From assembly GCA_018241185.1 (NCBI GenBank), contig JAFEEH010000161.1, positions 1 through 58,917 of the forward strand: a stretch of DNA of 58,917 bases, written 5' to 3'. The position numbers and the translations under genes were made by a program. Below, in pieces: positions 8,784 through 19,007 of the stretch. Below the pieces are notes generated by a model. The model was not told the DNA's origin. It saw only the letters and a list, made by a program, of their open reading frames with translations, and searched no databases. Origin of the DNA: Pseudomonadota bacterium (lineage in GTDB: Bacteria > Pseudomonadota > Gammaproteobacteria > Burkholderiales > Burkholderiaceae_C). The stretch's first letter is position 1. Every line of letters starts with the position of its first letter.

Positions 8784-10064
8784 ATGAAAGTTCGATGGGA
8801 CGAGACTTGGCATCGTCTTCGGGAATGGACAAATGGGTCAGCGTCATCGGAGCGCCTGGCGGCGCAAGTGCTGAAGAGTGAAGGCTTCGCAAGCCTAGAC
8901 CCGACTCATCCGCTTGGTGGACCCGATGGTGGTACGGACGGACTTTGTTTGCGTGACGAAAAGCGGTGGGCAATGGCTGTTTACTTCCCCCGAGGCAAGC
9001 AAGCAACCCGAGTAGTCCGAAAAAAGTTCACTTCGGATGCTGAAAAGGCCCGGGTCGCCGGAGTTGACGGGATTGCGTTCGTCACAAACCAGGAGATCAC
9101 CCACGTCACCAGGACGAATTTCATGGGGATCGCCGCGCCTATGCTGGTGGAGATATTCCACCTTGAGCGACTCACGGCGATCCTTGACCACCCGCCGATG
9201 CACTCTGTGCGAGCGCAATTCTTGGGATTCTGTGAAGACGCTTCAACAATCCAAGTTGGTGGAAGCGGCGGATCGGCGCCTGGAGCGGGTGGCGGTGGCG
9301 GCGGCGTAGTTGGATCAGCGCGCTCTCGTGGCGGGGACGGCGGCAGGGGAGGTGACATCAAGATCGCTGGACAGCCAGGAACGGCACCGGGAGCAGGTGG
9401 CGGTGGTGCTGGTGCAATCGGAGATGGCGCCAGAGGTGGTGAGGGCGGGGGTGGCGGGGAGCAGGTCTCCGGTTTCTTTCGAGTTGAGGATCTGCCGCCC
9501 GAAATTCATGTCCACGTGGGCCAAGGTGGACTCGGCAGCGAAGGAGACGGAGGCGACGGCGGCGACACCACGTTTGGGAACTTGTTGCGTGCGCGCGGAG
9601 GCAAGGGCGGCAAGGCTGGTCGCTCATCTTCAGGAGATGGCCAACCTACCGAGGAAGGCGTTTCCTGCGGCGTGCAAATATCCGCTCTGCTTGCGGCCGA
9701 GCAAGCGCTGATTCGCCAGGACGGATTGCTCTACTTGACCGCCGGAGGTTTCGAGCACATTAATGCAACGTCGTTCCCAGTTGAGGCCGGCGCTGTACTT
9801 GCAGGCACCGTTTCTTTCCAAAACTTTGCGCCTGATACGCGCATCACGCTGACCTGTCGCGTGATCTCCGCGTCCGGCGAAACTTTGTCCCTCACTCCAT
9901 TCGAGGTGATGAGTGGACCGCGCCGCGAAGTGATGCGGCCAAGCTTTGCACACGTTGCTAGATGGACGGCAGACGCCCCCGGTGTTTGGCGGGTCGTGAT
10001 CGAGTCAGGTACGACCGAACTCGCGACCCTACCTATTGAGGTGAAGCTATCGCCCGATCGCTAG
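8784..10064 (+). CDS. PD-(D/E)XK nuclease-like domain fused to glycine-rich region and beta-rich C-terminus
   Basis: 426 residues in three parts. Residues 1-150 resemble a Mrr-like restriction-endonuclease fold: helix ERLAAQVLKSEGF, then LGGPDGGTDGLCL with the catalytic-type Asp, a strand AVYFPRG, and later GIAFVTNQEIT and VEIFHLERLTAILD. I recall this module from proteins of bacterial conflict systems. Residues about 155-285 are extremely Gly-rich (GSGGSAPGAGGGGGG and similar). Residues 290-426 form a beta-strand-rich domain (LRITLTCRVIS-like strands, WRVVIESG) of unknown role. The classical ExK pair is not obvious. Codon use is less GC-rich than flanking genes. A defence or stress role is plausible but unproven. 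Confidence 0.65.
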   Translation: MKVRWDETWHRLREWTNGSASSERLAAQVLKSEGFASLDPTHPLGGPDGGTDGLCLRDEKRWAMAVYFPRGKQATRVVRKKFTSDAEKARVAGVDGIAFVTNQEITHVTRTNFMGIAAPMLVEIFHLERLTAILDHPPMHSVRAQFLGFCEDASTIQVGGSGGSAPGAGGGGGGVVGSARSRGGDGGRGGDIKIAGQPGTAPGAGGGGAGAIGDGARGGEGGGGGEQVSGFFRVEDLPPEIHVHVGQGGLGSEGDGGDGGDTTFGNLLRARGGKGGKAGRSSSGDGQPTEEGVSCGVQISALLAAEQALIRQDGLLYLTAGGFEHINATSFPVEAGAVLAGTVSFQNFAPDTRITLTCRVISASGETLSLTPFEVMSGPRREVMRPSFAHVARWTADAPGVWRVVIESGTTELATLPIEVKLSPDR

Positions 10065-10103
10065 TTTGATGGACGCCGCTGCGGAAGGACTGCTCATGGC
10101 CGT

Positions 10104-10493
10104 TCAGCGATGCCGCAGTTCCATCGCGTCAACGGACGCTAAGAAGCCCAGTTTCGCAAAGAAATCTGGAGCGCCGGTCCTTCCGGCGCGCAGCACCCAA
10201 GTGATGCTCTGGTCTTCGCCAATGGTGTGTTGTACCAGCGCACGCCCAACGCCCTGCCTCCGCCACGGTTTGGCGACCACCACCATCGACAAATCGCCGT
10301 TCGACAGACCATCCGTGATCGCATGGGCGAAGCCGGCAATCTGTCCGCCGACCGACGCCACCGCCGTACGATGCGACGCCCGCACGAGCTGTTGCAAGCA
10401 TTCCGCACTCTCAACGCGATGGCCCCAGCCATTGGCGATGAGGATTTCATAGACGCTATTCAAGTCGTCCGGATCGAAATCGCGAAGACGCAT
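10104..10493 (-). CDS. GNAT family N-acetyltransferase
   Basis: 129 residues. It starts MRLRDFDPDDLNSVYEIL, has the substrate-side strand VGGQIAGFAHAITDG, and carries the acetyl-CoA pyrophosphate-binding motif A as VVAKPWRRQGVGRALVQ. A C-terminal FFAKLGF is typical of the fold. It would transfer an acetyl group from acetyl-CoA to an unknown amine. It lies opposite to its neighbours at the end of the accessory patch. Confidence 0.85.
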   Translation of the reverse strand: MRLRDFDPDDLNSVYEILIANGWGHRVESAECLQQLVRASHRTAVASVGGQIAGFAHAITDGLSNGDLSMVVVAKPWRRQGVGRALVQHTIGEDQSITWVLRAGRTGAPDFFAKLGFLASVDAMELRHR

Positions 10494-10652
10494 TCGGCGT
10501 TTCCTCGTGGCTGCATGCTGCTATATCGCCCCAACTCTGGTGATCGGCAGCCACTGACCGATTCAAAGCCCGGTGCAGGAGTTCATGGCTAGGTGTCGCT
10601 CAAGCGCTGACATTCGCCCGCGCTGTCCGCGCGCGCATCCGATACTCCCGCG

Positions 10653-11300
10653 ATGCGCATTGCCCTGATCCACGCCCTGGCCCACTCGGTGGCCCCTATC
10701 AACGCCGCTTTCGCCCGCGATTGGCCCGAGGCGCAGCGGATGAACCTGCTGGACGACAGCCTGTCGGCCGATCTGGCGGCGAGCGGGCGCGGGCTGGACG
10801 CGGCGATGCACGAGCGCTTCATGCGCCTGGGCCAGTATGCGGTCGACACCGGTGCCGACGGCATCCTCTTCACCTGCTCGGCCTTCGGGCCCTGCATCGA
10901 GGCGGTCGCACGCGCGCATGCGCCGATGCCGGTGCTCAAGCCCAACAAGGCCATGATCGACGAGGCCGCACAGGGCGAGGGGCCGCTGGGGCTCATCGCC
11001 ACCTTCCCGGCCACGCTGGAGTCGATGCCGCCGGAATTTCCGCCAGGCGTGACGCTGCACATGGCGCTGGCCGAAGGCGCGCTGGAGGCACTCGACGCCG
11101 GTGACGCCGCGCGACACGACGCCCTCATCGCCGAGCAGGCCGCGGCGCTGGCCGCACGCGGCTGCACGCGCATCGCGCTGGCCCAGTTCAGCATGGCACG
11201 GGCGCGCGCGGCCTGTGAGGCCGCCAGCGGGCTCGCAGTGCTCACGACCGTCGACAGCGCGGTACGCGCACTCAGGCGCGGCTTGCTGAAGCCGAACTGA
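10653..11300 (+). CDS. Aspartate/glutamate racemase family protein
   Basis: 215 residues of the Asp/Glu/hydantoin racemase fold. The first catalytic-type Cys sits in [14 protein letters not shown] near residue 75. The position where a second catalytic Cys is normally found reads [11 protein letters not shown], with Ser and no Cys, so it may not be a two-base racemase. Related single-Cys members include decarboxylases or isomerases of small dicarboxylates. Monocistronic between the accessory patch and uppP. Confidence 0.82.
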   Translation: MRIALIHALAHSVAPINAAFARDWPEAQRMNLLDDSLSADLAASGRGLDAAMHERFMRLGQYAVDTGADGILFTCSAFGPCIEAVARAHAPMPVLKPNKAMIDEAAQGEGPLGLIATFPATLESMPPEFPPGVTLHMALAEGALEALDAGDAARHDALIAEQAAALAARGCTRIALAQFSMARARAACEAASGLAVLTTVDSAVRALRRGLLKPN

Positions 11301-11380
11301 CTTGCACCCTCGCGATAATCGGCGCTCGCTTTGCGGCGCCCGGTGCGGTGCGCCGGGGCCCTCGAACAAGGAGCGTCAGT

Positions 11381-12205
11381 TTGGACATCGTTTTGCTGGT
11401 CAAGGCCGCGATCATGGGCATCGTGGAGGGGCTGACCGAATTCCTCCCGATCTCCTCGACCGGCCACCTCATCCTCGCGGGCGCGCTGCTGGGCTTCGAC
11501 GACGGCAAGGCCAAGGTCTTCGACATCGCGATCCAGACCGGTGCGATCTTCGCGGTCATCCTCGTCTATTGGCAGAAGATTCAGTCCACGGTGGTGGCGC
11601 TGCCCCGGCAGGCCAAGGCGCGGCGCTTCGCGCTCAACGTGCTCATCGCCTTCCTGCCCGCCGTGGTGCTCGGCCTGCTGTTCGGCAAGGTCATCAAGGA
11701 GCACCTGTTCACGCCCGTGGTGGTGGCCAGCACCTTCATCCTCGGTGGCTTCATCATCCTGTGGGCCGAGAAGCGGCCGCCTGGTGCCGTGCGCGTCGAG
11801 AACGTCGACGACATGACGCCGCTCGATGCGCTCAAGGTGGGGCTGGTGCAGTGCTTCGCGATGATCCCCGGCACCAGCCGCAGCGGCTCGACCATCATCG
11901 GCGGGATGCTGCTGGGGCTGTCTCGCAAGGCGGCGACGGATTTCTCCTTCTTCCTGGCCATCCCGACGCTCATCGGCGCTGGCGTCTACAGCCTCTACAA
12001 GGAACGTGCGCTGCTGTCGGCGGCCGACATCCCGCTCTTCGCCGTCGGGCTGGTGTTCTCCTTCCTCAGCGCCTGGCTGTGCGTGCGCTGGCTGCTGCGC
12101 TACATCTCGACCCACAGCTTCGTGCCCTTCGCCTGGTACCGCATCGTCTTCGGCATCGTGGTGCTGATGACGGCGTGGAGCGGGCTGGTCACCTGGGCGG
12201 ACTGA
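11381..12205 (+). CDS. uppP: Undecaprenyl-diphosphate phosphatase
   Basis: Integral membrane enzyme (BacA/UppP) that dephosphorylates undecaprenyl diphosphate to recycle the lipid carrier for peptidoglycan synthesis. Signature motifs are present: [17 protein letters not shown] near the N-terminus and [14 protein letters not shown] in the second half, in a 274-residue protein with about eight hydrophobic segments. I chose a TTG start because AAGGAG lies 6 bp upstream and the protein then begins [12 protein letters not shown], the usual start of the family. An upstream GTG would add 11 unusual residues. Confidence 0.95.
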   Translation: MDIVLLVKAAIMGIVEGLTEFLPISSTGHLILAGALLGFDDGKAKVFDIAIQTGAIFAVILVYWQKIQSTVVALPRQAKARRFALNVLIAFLPAVVLGLLFGKVIKEHLFTPVVVASTFILGGFIILWAEKRPPGAVRVENVDDMTPLDALKVGLVQCFAMIPGTSRSGSTIIGGMLLGLSRKAATDFSFFLAIPTLIGAGVYSLYKERALLSAADIPLFAVGLVFSFLSAWLCVRWLLRYISTHSFVPFAWYRIVFGIVVLMTAWSGLVTWAD

Positions 12206-12267
12206 GTCGGCTCAATTTCGTCGAGAAAAAGGGCCCGCGACGCGCGCCGTGCCTGCGCGGACTGCTA

Positions 12268-14097
12268 TCAGGATGAGAGCAGGTCGACCAGCAGGCTGAC
12301 GGTGGTGCGCCCGGGTGCGGACTGCCACTGCACCTGCGCGCCGAGCCGCTCGGCCCGCGTGCGCATGTTGCGCAGGCCATTGCCGGCGTGGGCGCCCAGC
12401 GCCGCCTCCTGGAAACCGCGCCCGTCGTCGTTCACGTCCAGGCGCAGGTGGGTGCGGGTGCGCTGGACGTAGACGTCGACCTGTCGCGCGCCGCTGTGCT
12501 TGAGCGCGTTGGTCAGCGCCTCCTGCAGGAAGCGCAGGACCCCGATGTTGAGCGAGGCATCCAGCGTGAGGTCGTCCACCCCCGACAGGTGCCAGCGGCA
12601 GCGGATGCCGCTGGCTTCGAACAGTTCGGTGATGCGATGGCGCAGCGGCGCGATCACTTCGCCCAGCACCTGCAGGCCGGTCTGCTGGCCCGTGGCGTCG
12701 ATGATCAGCCGCAGGTCGTCGCGCAGGCCCTTGAGCATGGCCAGCATCTGCGCCTGCGGCACCGGCGCCGCGGCGTGCTCGAGCGTGGCGATGCTGCCTA
12801 CCAGCATGCCACCCAGCCCGTCATGCAGGTCGCTCGCAAGGTTGACGCGCTCGTGCGCGCGGGCGTGCAGCAGCTTCAGCGCATGCTCGCGCTCCAGGCT
12901 TTCGCGCAACTCGGCCTTGGCGCCTTCGACCTGGGCCAGCAGCCGTGCGTTGAAGCTTTCCGTGTGCTCCAGCGCATGGGTGAAGCGGCGCGCCAGCAGC
13001 AGCGCGACACCCACCAGCAGCACATAGGACGCGATGCCCGAGTAGTAGATGCTGCCTTCGACGAACTGCAGGAACACCAGCAGGTCGCGCACGGTAACCC
13101 CCATGATCAGCAGCAGGATCGGCACCAGCCCCGGCTGCGGGTGCGATGCGCGCAGCAGGTTGGTGGCGCTGGACAGCAGCGCGGCGCCGATCACGACCAG
13201 CGCGGCCACACCGGTCCACAAATCGCGCCGCAGTGCCATCTGCGTGCGGTCCACGGTCCACAGGTCGACGCAGCCCAACGCGACCACCGCGAGCAGGGCC
13301 CACTCGGTGCGCGGCAGCCGCCGCTGCCGGTAGCGCAGCACGAACAGCACGAAGCAGCCGGCGAAGGCCAGCAGCGCCGATGTGTTGGCCGCCTGCCAGG
13401 CGTCGGTGCTCGGCAGCGGCCAGGTCTCGGTCGCGACGTGGTTGTATTCGAACAGCACCCAGAAGAAGGTCATCAGGCTGAACCAGCCGTAGGCCTGCTC
13501 GCGCGGGCGCAGGGCCCAGAGAGCGCCGAAGAACAGGGCGATCACCGACGCCACGGTGACGCCCACGAGTTGCAGGTCCTGGCGCACCAGGTGCTCCAGT
13601 CGGTAGCGCGCGTGGACCCGCGTGGGATCGCCCACCGTGACCGGCGCCATGCCGCCCTGGTAGGCCGCCATGCCCGACACGCGGACCAGCACGGTGTTCT
13701 CTCCCGCCTGCAGCAGCGGCGGCACCAGCCGACGGTACAGCGGCGAATGCCAGGCACGCGAGAGCGGATCGACCAGGTGCGCATCGCGGTGCACCTCGAT
13801 GCCGTTCACCCACACCGCGCTGGCCATGTTGATCCAGGGCAGCAGAAGGCCGACGGGCGATGCCGTGTCGGGCTGCTCCCAGCGCAGGCGATACCACACC
13901 ACGCCGTCGTGGGCGGGCCACCGGTGCGCCCAGTTGTCGGGCAGGGCGACGGGGGTCCAGCCGTCCTCGGGCGGCGCGGCTTCGGCCCAATCGCTGCGCA
14001 CTGCTTCGGCGTGGCGCAGCGTCAGCGGCGCCGGCACAGGCACCGACGACGCATCGGCCAGCGCGCCTGCCGCCAGCAGCAGCCAGCCGGCGATCAG
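12268..14097 (-). CDS. Sensor histidine kinase, NarL/HisKA_3 type with 7TM-like input
   Basis: Membrane sensor kinase. After a short hydrophobic N-terminus comes a periplasmic carbohydrate-binding-like domain (about residues 30-180), then seven hydrophobic segments (about 190-400), a coiled coil, and a HisKA_3 dimerisation domain with the phospho-acceptor His in ASDLHDGLGGMLVGS. The HATPase domain follows, with ALTNALKHSGA and VNDDGRGF. It overlaps the response-regulator stop codon, so the two are coupled. No ATG, GTG or TTG lies near the natural N-terminus; I use a CTG that overlaps the upstream TGA, so the exact start is uncertain. Confidence 0.88.
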   Translation of the reverse strand: MIAGWLLLAAGALADASSVPVPAPLTLRHAEAVRSDWAEAAPPEDGWTPVALPDNWAHRWPAHDGVVWYRLRWEQPDTASPVGLLLPWINMASAVWVNGIEVHRDAHLVDPLSRAWHSPLYRRLVPPLLQAGENTVLVRVSGMAAYQGGMAPVTVGDPTRVHARYRLEHLVRQDLQLVGVTVASVIALFFGALWALRPREQAYGWFSLMTFFWVLFEYNHVATETWPLPSTDAWQAANTSALLAFAGCFVLFVLRYRQRRLPRTEWALLAVVALGCVDLWTVDRTQMALRRDLWTGVAALVVIGAALLSSATNLLRASHPQPGLVPILLLIMGVTVRDLLVFLQFVEGSIYYSGIASYVLLVGVALLLARRFTHALEHTESFNARLLAQVEGAKAELRESLEREHALKLLHARAHERVNLASDLHDGLGGMLVGSIATLEHAAAPVPQAQMLAMLKGLRDDLRLIIDATGQQTGLQVLGEVIAPLRHRITELFEASGIRCRWHLSGVDDLTLDASLNIGVLRFLQEALTNALKHSGARQVDVYVQRTRTHLRLDVNDDGRGFQEAALGAHAGNGLRNMRTRAERLGAQVQWQSAPGRTTVSLLVDLLSS

Positions 14098-14786
14098 GAG
14101 AGCAAGCCGTGCCGCCGTGCCTGGAAGACGGCCTCGGTGCGCGAGCCCACCACCAGCTTGCGGTAGATGTTCTTGGTGTGGCATTCGACGGTGAGCCGTG
14201 AGATCGACAGCATCTCGGCCATTTCGCGGTTGCTCAGCCCCTGCGCGACCAGGCGCAGGATTTCCTTCTCGCGTCCGCTCAGTGAAGGCGCGGGTGCGGT
14301 CTCCCTGGACACTGCGGCAGCCGCGGCGCCCGATGCGGCAGGCGGCAGCAGCGCCAGGATGCGGCGTGCGATGAAGGGGTCGATCGGCGCGCCGCCGCGT
14401 TCGATGCTGCGCAGGGCCAGCGCCAGTTCGAGGTCGTCGCGCTCCTTGAGCAGGTAACCGATGGCGCCGGCGCGCAGCGCACCCACGATCACTTCCTCGG
14501 TGCGCCAGGCCGACACCACCACGGCAGGCACCTGCGGGCGGTGCGTGCGCATCCAGCCGATGAGTTCGGTGCCGCTGCCGTCGGGCAGGCCGATGTCGAC
14601 CAGCACCACCCCGAAGCGGTGGTCGGCGATCCGGTCGCGCGCCTGCGCCACCGAGTGGGCGCGGACGATGTGCGACGCCGGGCAGCCCACGGACTCGAGC
14701 ACGGCGCCCAGCCGGCGCTGCATCGCCTCCTCGTCGTCGACCACCAGGGCCGGGCTGAGCGAGACAGGTTCCAACTCTTCCAACAT
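14094..14786 (-). CDS. LuxR/NarL-family response regulator
   Basis: 230 residues. The receiver domain has VDDEEAM near the start, phospho-acceptor Asp in VVLVDIGLPDGSG and Lys in GYLLKERDD. A Pro/Ala linker precedes a LuxR-type HTH (LSGREKEILRLVAQGLSNRE). It is the first gene of the pair with the adjacent histidine kinase. Start: ATG with AGAGG seven bases upstream. The upstream region to 14979 is comparatively AT-rich and divergent with the next gene, so it likely holds both promoters. Confidence 0.93.
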   Translation of the reverse strand: MLEELEPVSLSPALVVDDEEAMQRRLGAVLESVGCPASHIVRAHSVAQARDRIADHRFGVVLVDIGLPDGSGTELIGWMRTHRPQVPAVVVSAWRTEEVIVGALRAGAIGYLLKERDDLELALALRSIERGGAPIDPFIARRILALLPPAASGAAAAAVSRETAPAPSLSGREKEILRLVAQGLSNREMAEMLSISRLTVECHTKNIYRKLVVGSRTEAVFQARRHGLLS

Positions 14787-14979
14787 TGCCGTCCTCTCCA
14801 TGGACCGCATCCGCCATCCGGCGTACACGAATACCTAAGGATTACCAGTTTTCGGGGATTGGTGCGAAAGACTTCATTTTGTATCTTTGTCGCCCTTCAT
14901 GTAGTGTTCCCGTAACGAATTTCGGTCGTATTTTGGGAACTCTCCCCCTTGACACGCGGCAACTCGCCCAAAGTACAAC

Positions 14980-15261
14980 ATGAAATTGTTACTGGACATC
15001 CACCAGCTGCGACCCGACCGCTACGCGTACTCGATCAAGACCGACGGGCGCCAGTCCGATGGCGCCCAGTACTACGAAAGCGCCTTCGACTCGCTGGAAA
15101 CCTGCCTGCGCGATGCCGGCGATTCGATCGGCCACTACTTCCCGAGCGTACACATGCGCTACGAAGGGCGCGTCGTGGGGGCCTGCGCGACCGAATCGCT
15201 GCGCCGCAATCCCAAGGGGCTGGCCGAACGCTTCCTGGCCGCGCTGACAGGCCGGGCCTGA
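14980..15261 (+). CDS. Small conserved hypothetical protein
   Basis: 93 residues, soluble and basic/acidic mixed (MKLLLDIHQLRPDRYAYSIK), no named domain recognised. It is divergent from the response regulator. A TTGACA hexamer lies at 14949-14954, about 25 bp before the ATG, with only a poor -10, so the transcript may have a very short leader. Codon use matches the host. Confidence 0.65.
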   Translation: MKLLLDIHQLRPDRYAYSIKTDGRQSDGAQYYESAFDSLETCLRDAGDSIGHYFPSVHMRYEGRVVGACATESLRRNPKGLAERFLAALTGRA

Positions 15262-15322
15262 ACTCGCTACGACGCCAAGTCCGCCGCACCGGTCGGGGCC
15301 GGCCGGCGGCGGACCGCGTCGC

Positions 15323-16150
15323 TCAGATCAGCTTTTCGTCCGGCGTCGAAATCTTGCGCAGCACGTCGTGCCGCACTGCCGGCATCTTGAGCGGGTGCTC
15401 GGTGGCGGCGTCGTCCCAGACCGGATCTTCCAGGCTGTCGAACACCTCGCGCAGCTTCTGGCCCCAGCCGTTGTGGATCATGCGGTAGTAGGGGTTTTCG
15501 GCGTCGATGCAGACGATCTTGTCGGTGTGCAGGCTGCCGGCTTCGTACACCACCAGGTCCAGCGGCAGGCCGACCGAGAGGTTGGACTTCATCGTCGAGT
15601 CCATCGACACCAGTGCGCACTTGGCCGCCTCGTCCAGTGGCGTCTCGGGCGTGAGCACGCGGTCGAGCACCGGCTTGCCGTACTTCGATTCGCCGATCTG
15701 GAAGTAGGGCGTCTCGGTCGTCGCTTCGATGAAGTTGCCGGCCGAGTAGACGAGGAACAGGCGCATGCCCTCGCCCTTGACCTGACCGCCGAAGATGAAG
15801 GTGACGTTGAAATCCACCCCCGCATGCTTGAGCGCCTCGGCATCGCGGTCGTACACATGGCGCACCGCCGAGCCCAGCACGCGCGCCGCGTCGAACATGC
15901 TCTTGGCGTTCCAGATCGTGATCGGCGTGTCGCTGCCCGCTTCCTTGAGTTCCTCGATCTGCAGGATCTCGCGTACCGACTGCGAGATGCTGAGGTTGCC
16001 CGCCGACAGCAGCACCATGGTGCGCTCGCCCGACTGCTCGTAGACGATCATCTTGCGGAAGGTGCTGATGTGGTCCACGCCCGCGTTGGTGCGCGAGTCG
16101 GACAGGAACACCAGGCCGGCGTTGAGTTTGATGCCTACGCAATATGTCAT
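15323..16150 (-). CDS. Proteasome-type peptidase (Anbu family)
   Basis: 275 residues. It starts MTYCVGIKLNAGLVFLSDSR, the distinctive beginning of Anbu ('ancestral beta subunit'), an HslV/proteasome-like Ntn hydrolase that assembles into rings. TNAGVDHISTF and the late PLDLVVYEAGSL block fit the family. Anbu is usually clustered with a transglutaminase, an ATP-grasp enzyme and an alpha-E protein, none of which are adjacent here. It lies downstream of mutS in the same direction with a 25-bp gap. Confidence 0.9.
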   Translation of the reverse strand: MTYCVGIKLNAGLVFLSDSRTNAGVDHISTFRKMIVYEQSGERTMVLLSAGNLSISQSVREILQIEELKEAGSDTPITIWNAKSMFDAARVLGSAVRHVYDRDAEALKHAGVDFNVTFIFGGQVKGEGMRLFLVYSAGNFIEATTETPYFQIGESKYGKPVLDRVLTPETPLDEAAKCALVSMDSTMKSNLSVGLPLDLVVYEAGSLHTDKIVCIDAENPYYRMIHNGWGQKLREVFDSLEDPVWDDAATEHPLKMPAVRHDVLRKISTPDEKLI

Positions 16151-16175
16151 CTTGGCTTCGCCGGGCATGGCGTCG

Positions 16176-18815
16176 TCAGGCCCGCTCTCGGGTGTGCAGT
16201 TTCTTGAGTGTGTAGAGCGCGTCCAGCGCCTCCCGGGGGCTCATCGCATCGGGGTCGAGCGCGGCCAGCGCGGATTCTACGGGGCTGTCCATCGGAGCCT
16301 CTGCCGCCGGTGGCGGTGCGAAGAGGTCGACCTGCGCGCGCGTCTCGTTCTGCTGCGCCTCCAGGGCCTCGAGCGCCTGGCGCGCATGGTTGACCACCGC
16401 GGCCGGCATGCCCGCGAGGCGCGCGACCTGGATGCCGTAGCTGCGGCTGGCCGGGCCGGGCTGCACCTCGTGCAGGAAGACGATGTCGCGCCCCGACTCG
16501 GTCGCGCTCACGTGCATGTTCACGGCGCCATGGTGGTTGGCCGGGAATTCCGTCAGTTCGAAGTAGTGCGTGGCGAAGAGCGTGAAGGCCTTGGTGCGGT
16601 CGTGCAGCTGCGCCGCGATGCCCGCGGCCAGGGCCAGCCCGTCGAAGGTGCTGGTGCCGCGGCCGATCTCGTCCATCAGGACGAGCGAGTGGGCGGACGC
16701 GGCATGAAGAATCTGCGCCGCCTCGGTCATCTCCAGCATGAAGGTCGACTGCGCGTTGGCCAGGTCGTCCGCCGCGCCGATGCGCGTGTGGATCGCGTCG
16801 ATCGGTCCGAGCCGGCAACTGCGCGCCGGCACGAAGGAGCCGATCGAGGCCAGCAGCACGATGATCGCCACCTGCCGCATGTAGGTCGACTTGCCGCCCA
16901 TGTTGGGGCCGGTGATGACCTGCATGCGCTGCGACGGGCCCAGGCGCGTGTCGTTGGCGATGAAGGCGCCCATCGAGCGCTCGGCCAGCCGCGCCTCCAC
17001 CACCGGGTGGCGGCCCTGCTCGATCTCGATGCACGGGTGGGCGACGAAGCTCGGCGCGTTCCAGTTCAAGGTCAGGGCGCGCTCGGTCAATGCGCAGAGG
17101 GCATCGAGCGTGGCGAGGGCACTCGCCATGCGCGTCAGCGCGGGCACGTGCGCCTGCAGCGCGTCCAGCAGCTGCTCGTACAGCCATTTCTCGCGCGCCA
17201 GCGCGCGGTCCTGCGCCGAAAGCGCCTTGTCCTCGAAGGCCTTGAGTTCGGGCGTGATGAAGCGCTCGGCGTTCTTCAGCGTCTGGCGGCGGCGGTAGTG
17301 ATCGGGCACCTTCGACAGCGCGCTCTGCGTCACCTCGATGTAGAAGCCATGCACGCGGTTGAACTGCACCTTGAGGTTGGCGATGCCCGTGAGGTTGCGC
17401 TCGCGTGCCTCCAGCTCGACCAGGAAGCCGTCGGCGTTCTCGCTGATGGCGCGCAGCTCGTCGAGTTCGGCGTCGTGCCCGGGCGCGATCACGCCGCCGT
17501 CGCGCACCAAAGCGGCGGGCTCGGCGTCGATCGCCGCGGTCAGCAGTTCGGCGCAGCCCGGCGGCGCTTCCAGCTCTTCGGAAATATGGGTCAAAAGTGC
17601 CGCAGACGCAGGCAGGACGGGCGCAAGCTGCTTCGATTTTTGTAGCGCCATGCACAGCGCGAGCATTTCGCGCGGGCGCACCTGGCGCAGTGCGATGCGG
17701 GCCGCGATGCGTTCGACGTCGCTGGTGTTCTTGAGTTGCTCGCGCAGGAGCTTGAATGGCGCGGCGGTCTGGCCCGGGGCGGGCGTCTGCAGCGCGGCGA
17801 TGGCCTCGAGCCGAAGCTGTGCCTCGCTGCGGTCGCGCCGCGGCGTCAGCAGCCAGCGCTTGAGCGCGCGACTGCCCATGCCGGTCATGCAGGTGTCGAG
17901 CAGCGAGAAGAGGGTGGGCGCGTCCTCGCCGCGCAGCGTCTGCACCAGCTCGAGGTTGCGGCGCGTGGTGGGCGGCAGTTCGATCAGTTCGCCGTCGCGC
18001 TCGACCACGATGCGCTGCAGGTGCGACAGCGCGCGGCCCTGCGTGTGCTCGGCATAGCCCAGCAGCGCGGCGGCGGCGGCATGCGCGTTCTCCAGGCCAT
18101 CGGCCCCCCAGGCCTGCAGGCTGGCGGCACCCATCTGCTCGAGCAGCTTGCGCTCGCCCAGCGCGGGGCCGAACTGCCACGCCGGCCGGATCGACAGTGT
18201 GAAGGCGCCGCCCGCGGCCCGCGCGGCCTTCAGGCGCTGCTCGAAGGTGGGCGTGACTTCGGCGCTGTACAGCACCTCGCTCGCGCCGATGCGCGCGAGC
18301 CAGGCTTCGAGCGCGTCGGCCGGGCATTCCGCCAGATGCAGCTCGGCCCCTGTCACGCTCAGCCAGGCCAGGCCCAGCGTGTTGCGCGCGCCCGCATGCA
18401 CCGCCAGCAGCAGCGATTCGCTCTTGTCCTGCAGCAGCTCGGCATCGGTCAGCGTGCCGGGCGTGACCACGCGCACCACCTTGCGCTCCACCGGCCCCTT
18501 GGCCGCGCCCACTTCGCCCACCTGCTCGCAGATCGCCACCGACTCGCCCAGCTTGATGAGGCGCCCGAGGTAGGTGTCGACGGCGTGGAACGGCACGCCG
18601 CACATCGTCACCGGCGCGCCGGCCGACTGGCCGCGCTGCGTGAGCGTGATGTCGAGCAGGCGCGCGGCCTTCTCGGCGTCGGCGTAGAAGAGCTCGTAGA
18701 AGTCGCCCATCCGGTAGAACAGCAGCGTGTCCGGGTGGTCGGCTTTCAGGCGCAGGTACTGCGCCATCATTGGCGTGTGTTCTGAAAAGGCGGGTTTCGC
18801 AACCTGTTGATCCAT
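16176..18815 (-). CDS. mutS: DNA mismatch repair protein MutS
   Basis: ATPase that recognises mismatches and starts methyl-independent or methyl-directed repair with MutL. The 879-residue protein has the mismatch-contacting Phe-x-Glu in [11 protein letters not shown] near the N-terminus, Walker [14 protein letters not shown], Walker [17 protein letters not shown], and the C-terminal dimerisation tail. I prefer the ATG at 18815 over the adjacent GTG at 18818 because AGGAAAAAGG lies at a suitable distance. The prophage left end and its integrase sites begin about 90 bp upstream of this start. Confidence 0.97.
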   Translation of the reverse strand: MDQQVAKPAFSEHTPMMAQYLRLKADHPDTLLFYRMGDFYELFYADAEKAARLLDITLTQRGQSAGAPVTMCGVPFHAVDTYLGRLIKLGESVAICEQVGEVGAAKGPVERKVVRVVTPGTLTDAELLQDKSESLLLAVHAGARNTLGLAWLSVTGAELHLAECPADALEAWLARIGASEVLYSAEVTPTFEQRLKAARAAGGAFTLSIRPAWQFGPALGERKLLEQMGAASLQAWGADGLENAHAAAAALLGYAEHTQGRALSHLQRIVVERDGELIELPPTTRRNLELVQTLRGEDAPTLFSLLDTCMTGMGSRALKRWLLTPRRDRSEAQLRLEAIAALQTPAPGQTAAPFKLLREQLKNTSDVERIAARIALRQVRPREMLALCMALQKSKQLAPVLPASAALLTHISEELEAPPGCAELLTAAIDAEPAALVRDGGVIAPGHDAELDELRAISENADGFLVELEARERNLTGIANLKVQFNRVHGFYIEVTQSALSKVPDHYRRRQTLKNAERFITPELKAFEDKALSAQDRALAREKWLYEQLLDALQAHVPALTRMASALATLDALCALTERALTLNWNAPSFVAHPCIEIEQGRHPVVEARLAERSMGAFIANDTRLGPSQRMQVITGPNMGGKSTYMRQVAIIVLLASIGSFVPARSCRLGPIDAIHTRIGAADDLANAQSTFMLEMTEAAQILHAASAHSLVLMDEIGRGTSTFDGLALAAGIAAQLHDRTKAFTLFATHYFELTEFPANHHGAVNMHVSATESGRDIVFLHEVQPGPASRSYGIQVARLAGMPAAVVNHARQALEALEAQQNETRAQVDLFAPPPAAEAPMDSPVESALAALDPDAMSPREALDALYTLKKLHTRERA

Positions 18816-18904
18816 CACGCCTTTTTCCTGTAACTCGCTGTCGGCATTCGACTTTCTTAAAAAATGCCTGCGAGTGATCGGCCAACCCTCGCAAGACTTC
18901 GCAT

Positions 18905-18997
18905 GGCTACACTTCGCGCGCGGTGTAGGTTTTTGACCGCTTGAGCCTCAAAGCTACACCGGGTGGTGCGGCTGGGCTCCGGGAAACCTACACCGGG
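18905..18997. promoter_or_regulatory. Left cluster of integrase arm-type sites (attL side)
   Basis: Four related sites with core CTACAC: GGCTACACTT (18905-18914), AACCTACACC reverse strand (18922-18931), AAAGCTACACCGGG (18950-18963) and AAACCTACACCGGG (18984-18997). Two further copies occur at the right prophage end. They lie between mutS and the integrase ATG, so integrase binding could also regulate its own gene. The role is inferred from position and repetition. Confidence 0.6.
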
Positions 18998-19007
18998 AGT
19001 TCCCGCC

